The notes beneath the pieces are model-generated. The model worked only from the letters and a program-made list of their open reading frames with translations. It searched no databases and had not been told where the DNA came from. Made by a program: the position numbers and the translations under genes. Positions 32,683 to 46,271 of a stretch of DNA of 64,000 nt are shown in pieces. Within the stretch, counting starts at the first letter, position 1. Every line of letters begins with the position of its first letter. Source of the stretch: Carposina sasakii (taxonomy: Eukaryota; Arthropoda; Insecta; Lepidoptera; Carposinidae); contig CP053156.1 in assembly GCA_014607495.2 (NCBI GenBank), forward strand, positions 4,402,001-4,466,000, given 5' to 3'.

Positions 32683-33572
32683 TATAATCATACCTACAGA
32701 GTGGCCAATAAACCGCACGTATAGTTTTAACCTTTTTGACAGCAAAATATATGGAATTTCTGTCTGATTAAACAGTGCACAGCCAGTCCCTGATGTACAA
32801 CTGATCTCATCATTCATTTTGTTTTTTATGACTATGGCCCATAATGTGTCAATACATGTGATAAATCTAAATATATAGGTAAACTATTCAGTAATTCACA
32901 TTTGAACCCTTTTAGGTTTTCGCCCACTCAGGAGGCGGGTTTGGAGCACTTTATTGTTGTTCCGAAACGATCACATCTGGGACTGAATAGTGCATGCATT
33001 ACATAAATGGAAAAAGGTTCATTCGATCTTTATTATTGCTTTCTTATTCTAAATAATTTCGAAGTCTCTACAATATAGGTTCACTTTCTTTCTAATAATG
33101 TTTTTAACTTGAAAATCGTTGGAGTAGCGACTTGCAAAATGTCGATGACCAATAAACCAAACAAACTTATTTCGCGGTGTTATTAAGCTACATATTTTGA
33201 ACGATCATTTGCGTAGCCAGTTCCGCCATAATGTCATACTCCGTGGTACACTGCAAACTCTACCAAGTTGCTAGGTAGTCCTTTTAATAGAATAATTCCT
33301 ATGCCTGATTTCGGAACTATAATTTCTTGTATGCAATGAATGACACAGAAAATGTGGTCACACACATAATAACTACACTAGCGCTGTTATCCATCGGAAC
33401 TACAAGGTGAAACGCACTCTGGTAGGTAGGAACTATGACAGGTAGTACGTTAATAGGTAATAGATAGGTAGGTACCTTCTCCGGTTTCTAAAGTACTACC
33501 TGTATCTGGACTTTCTCACTTCCTCTTTCTTTGAATTATTGATTGGTAAGGTAATAAAACATGTAACATTAT

Positions 33573-33834
33573 ACAGGAAGTAACAGAAAGGGTATGTTAA
33601 GCGAAAAGCTATGTAAATAGCCCACTATAGAGAACCTATTTCCAAAATTTGAGACTCGAAGTCACATGTTTATTTTTCAAGATTGTATGAACATTCCTGA
33701 GTTGTGTAGTAATTCTCCATACTATCTGGAGAAATAAACATGTGATTTCGAGTCTGAAATTTTGTGAATAGGTTCCTTGTAGTGGGCTATTTACATAGCT
33801 TTTCGCTTAACATACCCCATTTGTTACACCCTGT
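33573..33834. mobile_element. Fold-back MITE family B, copy 1
   Basis: Length 262 bp, nearly all of it inverted repeat: GGGTATGTTAAGCGAAAAGC, AAATAGCCCACT and TGAGACTCGAAGTCACATG on the left reappear inverted on the right. Ends are ACAGGAAGTAACAG and GTTACACCCTGT. The partner copy at 46698-46959 has the same length. Confidence 0.85.
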
Positions 33835-36800
33835 ATAAGATACGTATATTACGTTTCGTATCTACGTAGCGCAGGCGGAAACAAACTTCCAATCTTGATC
33901 TTAGGTATGTATGGTAGGTACACTACCTATGTAATGCTAATTGAATGTTGATGGTGTTCAATTGTTCATGCTAATTTGTTAAGGTTTATTTGTCTTAAGG
34001 AGAGATTTTTTAAAATATAAACTGTACGAATCTGTGAAAAGTACCCTATACCAGAGAGCCATAGATAATATAAAACTATAGGGACGAGTACCTACTATAC
34101 CAAGCAGTCGATAAAAGTTATGTGAATTTTGCGGACCCCAAAAAGAAGGTAAGTAGATATAGATATTATAGTCATAGATTATACTTAGAATAGTACTGAC
34201 TAAAAGATCATAGAAATTACCAAATCCCTGATAGAAATAAATGTTCGTAGTTCTATTCTCTTTTAGATAGATCATAAGTCACATGTCAAAACCTATTTAA
34301 AGCAAAATTAGACCACACAAAGTTCTTCCAGAATAAGTACCTACAAGGCATTTCCAACATGATAATATAGGTATCTAGCTACATGTATTTCTTTTCTTTG
34401 AAAGTACCATATGAATCACCTTACTAAATATATTTCCTATAGTTCACTGCGGCAACTCGCTCATTGGCTAATTTCTTAAACGAAAGCAATGTCGTGTTCG
34501 CGGCTTATTTAGTTGAACCGTTTTCGCATAAATTAGGAGAAATCAATGTCATTACCATGAAAATACAATTAAAGTTTTGAGAAAATTTGAAATTTTAAAT
34601 ACTTATACAAATTATGTTAAAGACTACCTCTTTGTGTTTTAATAATATTATTGTAAACACGCACTAACATCGAGTTTTTATGGTTCTAAATAGAATTTAG
34701 GTTTACAGTATTAATTAATAATATCTATAGGTATTTAACCATAATATAAGTATAATGAAGATATCGTCTAAAACTCGTAACAGGCACTTAAATGAGTTTA
34801 ATGATTACCAATTTGAAAAACAAATAGTAATAAAAAGTAGGTAAGTATCTAAAAGCCCGCAAAAGCAAATAGCTCTAGCAGAATTCAGTGCTCATAGATT
34901 GTAGTCTATTCCTCTATTCCCACAAGATCGTAAAAGATGTGAAATAATGATAAAGAAGCAGTGATTTATAAGATTAACGTTATCTATATCGTGGGTAACT
35001 AATGAAATGAGTCCAGGGATTGTGGCTTGCTGTGAATGCCGGTCTAATGACTGTACAAGCCAATTAGGTCAGGCAGGAGTCACGCTGCCAGGCCTCGTGA
35101 TTGTGACTGACGCTAAGTCTAGAAATGCGAGAAAAATCCATTACCTCGTTAGAGTGTTAAGAGATCTACGTTTGCTTGCATTTGTCTTTTATTACTTGTC
35201 GACGTATCGCTATTAAAGGAGACAGGGACTCCTGGGCCCAGCGGTTAAATAGTTGATATAGGTATAAAAAATGGTCATGTATTTCATGGATAGACCCCAA
35301 AATAATCATATCGGCCAAAATAATGAATTATTAATTAGAGGGAATATTGTTTTGAGGATGAAAAGTATCTCCTACTCCATCATTTTCGGTATGGTATATA
35401 CGTTGAGATACAAGTAACGTCATAAATTTAATCGTAAAAAATAACGAAAATACATGTACCTACTTACTTTCAACTATCGTAACCATATCGTTACAGTATA
35501 GAAATGCTACAAAATCTTTGTGACTCATCAAATTAGCTAAAAGTCGATTAAAACTAGGACCATTAGTAAGCAAAGAAGCCTTATTCGTGCTCGGCAGACA
35601 TAACGCGACGATTTGTAGAGTCATAGCGTGCAAAAGGAGCAGTTCGATACTGGTTCTTCTTGAATTAGTCGATTTGCGTGAAAGCCGTGACCGTGGCAGG
35701 TCGAGGTCGCGGATTCTTAACTGTATGTAAGGCAGACGTTACCAACTTTTTTTATTAAACCATTTTTGAAGAGCGTTTATTAATGTTGTTGCTTAGAAGG
35801 TATAACTTGCCCACGATGAATCTTGGTAATTTTATTGTGATATTAGGTTTAATGTGTCATGAGTGCGAAATGTAGAAATGTTTGTTTACTCGATTCTCTA
35901 TTGTATGATATAAATGCGTGACTAAGTATGTGTCTATCTTTACGTGGTTAAGTTAACGTCAAGTTAATGCTGCCACTTCTGATAGTAGAGTTCAAATAAC
36001 TGACACATTGGCTTCATAAGTTACCTATCTAACTAAATACATTTATAGGATGTAGGCCGATATAATAACAATCGCAGGATGCGAGATTGTAAGTCAAAGC
36101 ACGCAGTTCTATCACGGAATACTAAATAGGTAATCTACTCGTACCTACGTCTCGAGTGTTAATCATCATGCTAAGTTCTACTTAATTAGTATTCAAAATG
36201 TTTTGGGACAAAATATTCATGAAAATTACTTTCCTTCGTACAAAACATCTGTTATAGCTAGATAACTTATATCTAGCAAGATATGTAAAAAAAAATCAAT
36301 CATACCCAATATTATAAACGCGAAAGTGTTATATTTATCTAGGTATTTGGTTGTAGCTAAAAACTAGGTAAGTACTGAACGGTTTTGATGAAGCATCGAA
36401 ATATTGTATACTATACGAGTATTATTTACGGTGGAAGTCGAGGGGTTCGATTGTAAATTAAAAATTAAATGGAATCCAGGTGCTCTTGATGGCAGTGTCG
36501 CGTGAAATCTGGAATCTGGCTGGTTCCGGCCCATCCAGGTCGTTTGTCGAAATTAGTTGGCCTAGATCCAAACGGTATTTCAATATCCAAGCTTTCATGG
36601 CCTAAAATTCGGATTTGAATAATGTAATAATTTCAATCAAGACACCAGATTTAGAATAGGTATTCTTCTGAAACGTGTGCCCTACCTATTTCGAAAATAC
36701 TTATCTAGCCTATTTAGGTACCATTATCTACGTATAACTACTAGTTATAGCCTAATGAATAATTTATTTACATAAAGTATGTCTATCTATGTACCTTTTT

Positions 36801-36905
36801 TACTTTTCTTAACAGATGTCACAAGGGCCAGTAGTATTTGAAAATCATTAGAAATGTTAAAAAATGCTTACGATTCCTGATTTATATCGTAATATTTTCA
36901 TGCAG
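33835..36905. other. Desert stretch, no gene seen
   Basis: AT-rich non-coding sequence. Open frames at 33979-34275 (-) and 35007-35216 (+) lack motifs. No element ends recognised. Confidence 0.4.
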
Positions 36906-37017
36906 GCTGTACTGCGAAGTTCACTGGCTGGTGGTGCAAGCGCCAAGTTTCAATGCCTTGGCCAAGTCACGCAATATATACAGAAAAAAGTTTAATCACA
37001 AAATTTTATTTTGCGGC
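36906..37017 (+). other. Orphan exon candidate
   Basis: Acceptor TATTTTCATGCAG and donor GGC|GTAAGTATA, both strong, enclose 112 bp that are GC-richer than the surroundings. The frame LYCEVHWLVVQAPSFNALAK is open through the exon, and one other frame is open too. No family recognised and no partner exon found, so it may be an exon of an unseen gene, a non-coding exon, or chance. Confidence 0.25.
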
Positions 37018-38301
37018 GTAAGTATATAGGTATTTCATATTCATTGCCTTGTAGAGATTTCTAGATAGTGATTTTTTTTAAACAAATAAATAAACAAATG
37101 CAGTCAATAAATTATATCTGATATTCGGCTATTTCTTTCTCGACTATCAAATTTCATCAAAATCTGTTCGGTAGCTTTTGCGTGAAAGACTAACAAACAT
37201 CCACACATCTTCACATTTATAATTTTATAGAAGGATAGAATATTATCGAGCAATTGTTAAAATGTATAAACTGCTAAAGACTTTTAAGTATAGTAAAGTA
37301 AAATAAATCTTTCAATAAATTATTTTTTTGTCCTTACTTTTAAATCTGTTACATATTAGTAGATAGCATTAAGTAAGATGTCTATGAGAATGTTAAGTTA
37401 TCTATGAGAACATGATGAGAAACTTCCTTCCTATTCTCACTTCTGTCATAAAGTCTACTTAAACGAAAAAGCTTTTTCTTATTCCTCACATTGCTTTATT
37501 CTCTAGAGTATTCTCTAATTTTGTCAATAGATAGTTGTTTATGTTTCTACTGGGAGTCACTGTCTTTCTCTCGCAATATTTTAATGTTTTATGTTTCACT
37601 TGTGATATTTATACGGTTTTAATATATGTGCAGTCTATATAAAAAATCTAACTAAGTAGGTAGGTAGGTATTTCAGCGATAAAAAAATATATTTTCAGGA
37701 TAAAATAATTTTTAGATATTTCTCTAGGCACTTGAATATTTTATACCTACGTATAAAATGTCTTTTAGTTTTGTCTATACCTCTAAAAACATAGATATTT
37801 TCTTGTTTAACCATGTAACATGGGTTATTTGACAATATATTTTCTACTCGATAGTTACTAAGTAATCTAGGTTACCGTATATTTTTTGGGCCCACAGTGG
37901 ACTACGGACGATGACTTTAGACCCAAAATCTCCGTAAACACCCTAAAGAACATATCGCGTGTCTCAACAGTATTATTGCTCTACCAAGCGGGCCGACAAT
38001 ACTGAATACTGATACAAAAACACACTTCCGTGAGATCAACGTGTTGTAATATTGCGTTAACGGTAAGATGCTGAAATAAATTCAAGTTTTTATGCGGTAT
38101 ACTCGGATGATTTATACAGGGTATTACAGAAGGGGCACCCATATAAAGCTATTAAAAAAGTGTGCATAAAAGTTTATAAATAGTAGGCAAATGATGGTTA
38201 ATACTTCGTTAGTTTATAATAAAATAAAAATAACGTTGCCAAAAACGTAATATAAGAATAAAAGTTTAAAAGAGATGGTCAAATTCGTCATCCGAGTAAT
38301 T
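37018..38301. other. Desert stretch with repeat fragments
   Basis: A piece at about 37140-37240 (AAATTTCATCAAAATCTGTTC, TTTTGCGTGAAAGACTAAC) is a very common kind of lepidopteran repeat end. Otherwise AT-rich non-coding sequence. Confidence 0.45.
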
Positions 38302-38374
38302 GACCCGGTAGCTCAGTTGGTGAGAGCACAGCACGGAATACGAGAGGCCGTGGGTTTGAGTCCCACTCGGGCGA
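38302..38374 (+). mobile_element. tRNA-like SINE head (degenerate tRNA)
   Basis: A 73-nt tRNA-shaped sequence with A box TAGCTCAGTTGG and B box GGTTTGAGTCCC. The T arm pairs (GTGGG/CCCAC) and the acceptor pairs only in part (CCCG/CGGG). The anticodon stem does not close, so a functional tRNA is unlikely. An A-run follows. Best read as the head of a tRNA-derived SINE. Confidence 0.65.
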
Positions 38375-38394
38375 AAAAAAAATTCATTTCTTAA

Positions 38395-38486
38395 AACATA
38401 TTTATAATAAAATATCCTGTAATTTTATCTGGATTTGTTTAGAGGATATGTACTCGTACCGACGCGAAGCGAGGGCGGGCCACTAG
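38395..38486 (+). mobile_element. Helitron-like 3' end
   Basis: Ends GACGCGAAGCGAGGGCGGG then CCACTAG followed by T, with AT-rich sequence before it. The 5' border is not seen; the call rests on the terminus only. Confidence 0.4.
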
Positions 38487-39644
38487 TATTCATATATTCA
38501 TAATAATTGATTAATTTTCAGTCGAGTTTTTTATTCGTAATGCTGATAAACGGTGCCGATTAGTTTTTAATGCGCATTTAAAAATATTGCTATTACCTAC
38601 ACTTATATTATTGATAATTTTAATGTTAAACTAATATTGATTTGAAAAAATTGATGCTAAAACAGGCCAGGTCAGTAACTCGATCATTCACCTTTACGTT
38701 AACGTTACAAAGTAATGTTAGGTTTTGAGTTCAGTTAGTGATATAGTTAATTGACCTACAGTAACATTATTGAAAAATGAAAAGTTATGCCTAGATATTT
38801 ATAAGTTGACAGCATAGAACTTATCAATATGTGCCATTGCAATTTTATTGCAGCAATAAAATAAACTATTATAATTTTCAATATAATAATATCGATTTTC
38901 ACACGTATTGCAATCGTACCTAGGTAAATGTATACCTACTCGATTATTGAAATTACTTTCGTCGCAGTAACATTTCAAAATCAGTTTAAAGTGGTGTCGT
39001 CTGGCATCGCGTGACAAGCCACAATCCTGCTGGACGGTTTCTAAAGCTTACCTAGCCCAGAACTATTGCCACATCGGCTTACATAACCAAACGGCTGGTT
39101 ATCCAGATTGATACGTAACATTTATAATTAATCATATTTTACGCGTTCATTTTTCGAACGATAGTGTAGTAAAAACTTTTTCGTTCAGTCCGAACGAGTT
39201 CGAATTCAGTTTTCGTTTTTCGAAGTAAAACTTTCGTGGCGCTTTTGATTTCTCTTAATTTCTGTACGTGACAGTTGTTGGAAAGTGTAATTAATAAAAC
39301 TAAAAATCTTGTTTAAGAGTTTATTAAGAGCTCTATTCTTCATCACCTAAAATAAGTTCTAACAATGTAGTTTTGTTTCATTCTTTGTTAATAAACTTCT
39401 TCTCATTAAAATGGAACCTTCATAATAACTTTTGTTAGATAGACGAAATTACAAATTCTTATCGAAAAATTGCGTAAACGGTATACCGGTAAAATTCAGG
39501 CAGCCATTAATGTTACGTCAATCTAGGATGTCTGCTCTAAACCTGTATTGAATGTCGGTAGATTGAATATCTGGGCGTGTATTAAGTTTGCTTTAAATTG
39601 CGGGGAGAACTAACAACTTCCATATTAGGTACCGTAACATAGAG
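38487..39644. other. Desert stretch, no gene seen
   Basis: AT-rich non-coding sequence; the 72-residue minus-strand frame at 38799-39017 has no recognisable feature. Confidence 0.4.
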
Positions 39645-39829
39645 TTACTTTAGCTCAGGAGGGTAACTTTGGCCCAAGCTGAAAAAAGCTAGCTGACGTA
39701 AAACTGTGTTATCGGCCAGTCCATATGGATATATATCGATGAGAACTACTACTACATCAAGTTTAATTTTGGTTTTGTTCTGGGCCAAAGTTACTCCCGG
39801 GTCAAAGTTACCCCCCTGAGCTAAAGTAA
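39645..39829. mobile_element. MITE with TTACTTTAGCTCAGG termini
   Basis: The ends TTACTTTAGCTCAGGAGGG and CCCCCCTGAGCTAAAGTAA are inverted repeats. Next to them GGTAACTTTGGCCC and GGGCCAAAGTTAC pair again. Length 185 bp, no coding capacity. No clear target duplication. Confidence 0.75.
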
Positions 39830-41684
39830 TTAAAATATACCAAACATCTATCTAGTTTCTATCTACTAATACCTAGGTATTATTATAGGTAAGAGGAATT
39901 AAATAGCAAGCTAATAGGGTATTTTTGGAAACTAACACGCATTATTAGCTTCACTTCTCGTAATTTGTCTAACTAATTATGTAAACATAGCTGAGAAATC
40001 GACTTTAACCCACTTTTTCGATCGTAGGTAAATATCGAGCTTTCTCTGCCAATTAACCATTGAAGGAAACAAAGTAATTTAAATTAAAGACAGTAACATT
40101 GGTAAAACTGGACAAACAAACAAATTAGAGACATGAATAAACATCGTAAATATATTATGACTAGCAATGATTAGCAATGATTGTTATAAAAAGTGATTAT
40201 AACTTAGCTATTATCGAAATTAACAAACTAAGTTATTTTATTACAAAAATAATTACTTACTTAACAGTAACGCTAACGTCAGTAACCTAGCTTTATCTCC
40301 TTATCTCAATATGCATTAAGCAAAACTATTCTGCTCCGCTATTCATCAAACAACCTCAAAAAAATTGACAGCTTCCAATACATAGATAAAAAATCGTGAT
40401 TACAGAAAAAGAGTTAGGTTCGTCGACCTCTCGCAGACGATTTATGGTTGCGCCTGCGCCGACCGCAACAATTTTATAAGCTGCTTTACAAGCTTGCATA
40501 AGATATGTGAAGTTTTAACATTGTTAAGCTAGATAGATAATGAACTAACTAGATAGATAACAGCATTTTAACTGTTTCATTCTATAATGAATACGAGTAA
40601 GCTTTTGAAAGAATTTCACATAAGTAAGTAAAGTCGGAAGGTGTTATTCGTAATCAACAATATTCCATAGAGTTGATATTATATTTGTCGGGTAAATGTA
40701 GAAAAAAGTTATTATTAACCAGAATTATCATGTATGCGTGTAGGATCAATGTTCGAAATATAACCCTTTGAATATATATATATTCATGACATGAATGTTG
40801 ATTTATGTTGACTCTACTTTTATGAAGAGCGTTTTAAGCTTTAAAAGTAAGTGTTATCTTATATTACAAAAAGTTGTTAAGTTTTATTACTTGAAAGCTT
40901 GTAAAATACACATGAATTTTATTTTTAAGCTCAAATGTTCATGGTATATGGATTTATATCAATTGAAGCTAATCATTTTTTAAAACATTTTATTTATTTA
41001 GTCTATTATCAGGTGCCTTCATTCTTTTTATGCCTTGCCAAAGAACATAGCCTGCAAGATCTACTTATATAGTAAATAAAAAAATTGTTTATTTTATTTA
41101 ATTTTAATCTTTCATTTTTTTGTATTTATGGATCTAGCATAACAAAACCATAGTTCCCAAGATACAGGGCATCCTAGTGTGGGGCTAGAGTGCAAATTTA
41201 TGCAATGTGAAATGTTTTTTGACCAAATAAAAAAAAAAATGACTCCGCAGCAAAAAGTAAAACAAGAAGGGTTGGTTTATGAAGGCATGAAACAAATGCC
41301 AAATCCTAAGAATTATGAGAAAATGTTGCGCTGACACCGATTTCATTTCATAAAGTCTCCTAAATGCAATTGACATTAGAAAACACGAGGAAAATTATAA
41401 TGTTGACGTATTTAAATGATGATATTTATGAAGCAAATTGATAGTTTTCATAATATTTTATCAGCTTTATGGGCTACGAGCATTATGTTACAAGACATGT
41501 TGCATTTCATATTTCCAATCAACGAACGATTTGAATATGAATTGTTATACACTAATGGATAATGGACTTTAGCCAAGTTAATTATTTATTATCATTCCTT
41601 CAGCTTCATGACTTGCAATCTTTGATTTTAAGCGAGATGAATACTAACAACAATATTTTTTATATGTAGTTTTTTTTACAATTA
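39830..41684. other. Desert stretch, no gene seen
   Basis: Strongly AT-rich non-coding sequence. A few open frames of about 60 residues are expected by chance at this base composition. Confidence 0.4.
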
Positions 41685-41795
41685 GCTAGGCAAACATTTG
41701 ACCGCCATCGTGCCTGATGGTAAGCAAGATGCGGCCTAAGGTGGTACATGTTTGCCTAGAAAGTGACTATTCACTCGTGCCTCTCGTGCCTAGTT
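41685..41795 (-). mobile_element. Jockey-type LINE 3' end, inverted
   Basis: On the minus strand this repeats the last part of the element at 17401-17960: TTTCTAGGCAAACATGTACC, GCCGCATCTTGCTTACCATC and CGATGGCGGTCAAATGTTTG. Only the extreme 3' end was inserted or has survived. Confidence 0.8.
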
Positions 41796-42700
41796 ATTAA
41801 TTTCCAATAGCAGCACATCTTACCGAGCCTAACTAAGCGTTTAAACATTTATTACATAAATATTTAAATTCGCTCAGAACGTTTAATTGGAATCGCTGAA
41901 GCCATCATTAACTTTAGCTAGAAGAGCGTTCCAAAAAAAGATGAATGATACAAAATATAAAACTGAAACAAATTTATGTACTCACACCGGACAGCCTACT
42001 TTGTCAATAATTAAATTGGTATATTAATTGACCTACTTCAAATTACCCTTGGCACATACCTACAATAGATAAAACATATTTAGTAATAAGTACTAATTGC
42101 AAAGGTAAGTAGGCACTAGAATTAAATTACGCACTTGAAATATCGTCAGACGTCTAAAACATACGTAATTTTTTTTGTAATTAAATTAGTTAGTCATGTA
42201 GGAAGCTATTACGAAGAATACACTCATCATAGAGTCTCTCATTAGTGGAGGTAGAGAAAGGCTCTTATATCTTTCTTTGTGGAAACATCGCGTTCTGGCA
42301 ATGATCCATATTAGGATGAACGAGACGAAAGCTTTGTGATGACGTGTTTATAATAATTATATTAACACGAAACGTTTCAACGCTGCTTTCAATAACCTAT
42401 CAAAAAATATTTTTCTTAAAAAACATCATTCACCGTTTCTGCAACCAAGTGCAAAAATCTCAATCATAGATGCTGTTAATCAATTAACAAGGCATCATAA
42501 CATGGCCCGAAATTCGCGATCTAAATCTATGTACAGTTGGGCGTTTTTTCGCAACTTACGGTACTCAGCTGTTACATTAGTGGGCCGAATAAACATCTAT
42601 TGTGTGAGTCACTGAAGAATTACTATGGTGTTTACCGTTACTAGACCATACTTTTATGTATATCTTTATTGTTATCTTGAAACTAAATCCTATAATAAAG
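41796..42700. other. Desert stretch, no gene seen
   Basis: AT-rich non-coding sequence with no element ends recognised. Confidence 0.4.
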
Positions 42701-42835
42701 AGTCTCTCTGCATCTCCTTCCGTGTATCGGGCTTTCTCTCATGGTCATGATGTTAGGAACTTCTCACTGAGCATTACTTTTGTCGCCGCTATACTAAACA
42801 TGGCTCTGGAAAATCCTTTATGATCGTGCAGTTCT

Positions 42836-43141
42836 GCACGAGTATGATGAATGTGGTGAGAGCGAGATGTCTCACTTTTAAACGTCAAACTCACAGAGCT
42901 ATTAATAACTAGATAAACTAAGTGTAGGTACGTACTTAGCATGTAAAAATAGACTTAAGAATTGGAATAGACACCTCGTTCTCAAGCCAGACTGAATGAA
43001 TTAGGGCTGATAGAAGTGGTTTGCAATCCCTTTTTACACACCAAGTAGAAACACTTGCCTTGTCTAGTTATTATTTAGCTCTGTGGGTTTGGCGTTTAAA
43101 AGTGAGACATCTCGCTCTCTCCAAATTCATCATACGCGTGC
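42836..43141. mobile_element. Fold-back repeat family J, best copy
   Basis: The arms are GCACGAGTATGATGAATG...AGATGTCTCACTTTTAAACG and, inverted, CGTTTAAAAGTGAGACATCT...ATTCATCATACGCGTGC. Also paired are the inner words CACAGAGCTA / TAGCTCTGTG. The copy at 63728 is cut by the window end. Opposed open frames of 62-68 residues here are by-products. Confidence 0.8.
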
Positions 43142-45926
43142 TGGTTATCCCATTTCAGGAACCCAGCCAGGTATATGTATGTATAAAAATAAATATATAC
43201 CGAGGGTGAGTCGTCAGCGAAATTATGTATTGGGTCGTAAAAATATTGGAAAAATTCTTCGTTCCATTTTATTACGTGTACAGCTATGAGTTTGACCTAA
43301 TTCACTATTTGTTATTCCATTATTGATTTTTTTTATCGTCTCCTGAATTGCCATGTTTTTTTGATGATATATCTTGTTATCTTTCAATGGAGTCAGTGGT
43401 CGAATTACCATAAAAATAAATTAATTTAACAGTCTGTGTTTGTGCCAGAAACGATGATGTTTAGATAATTTGTTATGGGTGTATTCTGTTATAATTATCT
43501 ACTCGTGGGTATGCAATGTTTCGAATCAAATGTTTTAAATGATTTCATTCACTTAAGTCATCGACAATTTCTAAACAATTAACAATATACATATCAGTTA
43601 TTGTCTAACTTTACGTAGGCATGTAAATAGAGCCTTCGGATTTATTAAATATTGTGGCTATTGTTGAAAATACTGAAATAAAACTAGTCAAAGGAAAGTA
43701 GACTGCCGGAAAATGAGGAAACTTTGGAAACTAAATAAAGGGTCATTGTACTAAGCTCTGGGGCTTAGAAGTAATAAAAAAACCTTTCAGTTTCCATTTC
43801 ATCTTCATTCAAACATGACAACTAAACTAATAACGATAATTATTTCTAATTTTCCCAAAAACCTGCACTTACTTTAATTACTTGCTACGTGCCCGATAAA
43901 AATAATCAAATCGAATAGGAGCCACCTATTTTTGTGCTTCAAATCGAAACCATTACAGTGTTTCTTCGTGAAACATCACCCACTTCCGTCAGTCGTTCTT
44001 TATTGCTATTAGGGAGTGAATAAAACCAACAAACGATCGAAATTTGTTAGAAAGTCCTGACCTGACATCGTTACGTTGACCTCTCATTTAAGTTACGGTG
44101 CTATAATGGTGGTATATGTAAGGTAAATTGTCTATTTCAGGCCATTCCGCTGACGCAAACGCGACGGACATGATAGCTCTATCGTATTTAAAATTTCAAT
44201 AAGCGGCACAATTGGTACATTTAACATACAAAATTGTATTAGTTCCACAAATCAGTGAATCATGTGACACGCTCACGTATTTTTTCGTTCGGCATATTAT
44301 GTTCTTACTCTACGATTAACATACAATGCGAAATGTCTACCTTTACGTTAACAAGTTAAACATAAATAAGTTATTATGTATCCCAATTAGGTATGCGAAT
44401 GTCCACATGTATAGAGGTCCACTATATTCTAGTTTCAGTTTAGGTCTCTACGAACGAAAATATGTACCTATCTAGTTACATATTGAGGGATCGCCCACCA
44501 CCGGGCCCTATACCCTCCGCTGATCGGTTCTGCCTACTTAAACACAAGACACTATCCAAGCACCTAGCATGCAACCATAAATACATAGCTGCTAATTTAA
44601 AATTTTAATCGATATGTTTCGCCAACACCCGTGGCATCATCAGGATTAGTTTTCCATGTTAGTTCTATGCCTACATATTAGCCGCATTTGACTTTAGAGG
44701 TGTTATCAGCTGTCCCTCTGATTACCACTAAGTTTTGGCTACAATAATGTCAAAGCCGGACAGCAAAGCGATAGCGAAAATTGTACAATATTCGCCTTGA
44801 AATGTCAAAGATCCTTTGAAATTCATTTTATCATGAGTAGGCAGATCGTCGTAATACTTCGAATAGTGATTTGATAAGCAATTTAGAGGTGTTATCAGCG
44901 ATTACCTTTTGTACAATAGCGAAAATTTCGCTATCGCTTTGAAATTCTTTTGCTAGTTAGCAATCAGCGATATTTGTAATAAGGGGTCAGATTCGTCTTA
45001 GTCGTGAGAGTGACACTAGGTCACAATTTTTACGCAGTCGGTTTTTTTCTTTAAGTAAATGAGGTTATTCTCTAGAAAAATAAGTAGGTAGGTATGAGTT
45101 TTTAAGATGAAGAATCTACACTAGTTGACAGGAGTAATATTATTAATATCATTTAGCTTTATTATTTCCATTTATTAGTATATAATACCAGTAAGACAAT
45201 GCACAGTGCAATAAAGTATGCTGTATTAACCGAGTACTTTTCTAACGTAACGTTACCATCACCTGAATCGTATGTCATTTCTTAGATTACAATCAAGTGG
45301 CTCTCGTAACAATGAGTTGGCAAAGCCAGCCCGCCAATTCTGATATTTTTTCCAGTTGAAACGCAGCCGAAACGAAATCAGAAGCGTGAGGTGTAAAGGT
45401 ATAACGCTATGGAGGTGTACATCTGTTTTTATTCTGTTATGCTGGCAACTGTTGGGTGCTATTTACGCTTTAGGTATATTTAAGTACCCAGTGGACGCCA
45501 ACAAGACTGGGTATATAAACCAATTCTTTCTTTGCATCGCTCTTTCACGGCTTCGTTTTAGCAGAAAAAAATACCGAAATTGGGGGGCTGGACAACTCGC
45601 GTGAGACCGACTTCTTCATAATACAATTCTAACAATGGCTAGGCAGGACGATGATGATGAGAGAAAGTTAACAATGGAGCCCTTTTGATGGGTGGCAACG
45701 AGGAAGTCTTAGTTCTCTACACTCCTTGTTTGCTGTGAGTAATTCCAATAATTTTATAGTTAGTTTGAAATACTTAATTCTGACTAAGGATGTATATATT
45801 GTTTAAATTTAACTATTTTTTGTTTTGGATAATATTATTACAAATTATTTAATTTTATTAAGAAAATAAATTGGTTTATCATAAATAACTTGTATACCTA
45901 CCTTGTATAAGTAGGTATAGGTAAAT
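43142..45926. other. Desert stretch with a partly palindromic block
   Basis: Around 44690-44960 AGAGGTGTTATCAGC occurs twice, and CAAAGCGATAGCGAAAATTG is answered by an inverted TTCGCTATCGCTTTG, so an old fold-back element is likely. An 82-residue plus-strand frame at 45356-45604 is unrecognised. No host gene shown. Confidence 0.45.
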
Positions 45927-46271
45927 ATGATGATGGTCTCCGACCCTATTTCGGCCAAGGCGACCAATCTCTACGGAGATTGGCCAGGTACGCAGGAGAT
46001 ATTATAGTGCACAAGTGTGTGCGCAAACACAGATGCACTCTCTATTCCGTCACTCTCATAGTCCGATGGGACGGAAAGCCGACACGACCGGAGAGAGATC
46101 AGGCGCAGGACCAACGGTTTTACGTGCTTTCGAGGCACGAGCTAAGTGTCAATTTTTTGCAACATTAAAATCTGTACATGAACTAAATTCATGGGTACAG
46201 GCCCGTGACAGGGATCGAACTCACGCCTTCCGCTTGGAAGGGTTATCACCGCTCATACAGCTCAGTCAGGT
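45927..46271 (-). mobile_element. tRNA-derived SINE, near full length, inverted
   Basis: On the minus strand the head ACCTGACTGAGCTGTATGAG to GAGTTCGATCCCTGTCAC is tRNA-like with a B box. The body holds GGTCCTGCGCCTGATC and TGCGCACACACTTGTGCAC, and the tail ends GGAGACCATCATCATA. A truncated sister copy is at 1482-1698. Plus-strand open frames (45980-46168, 46015-46308) lie inside it and are not genes. Confidence 0.8.

Noticed and set aside
38302..38374. Functional tRNA gene
   Set aside because: The anticodon stem does not pair and the acceptor stem is only partly complementary; better explained as a SINE head.
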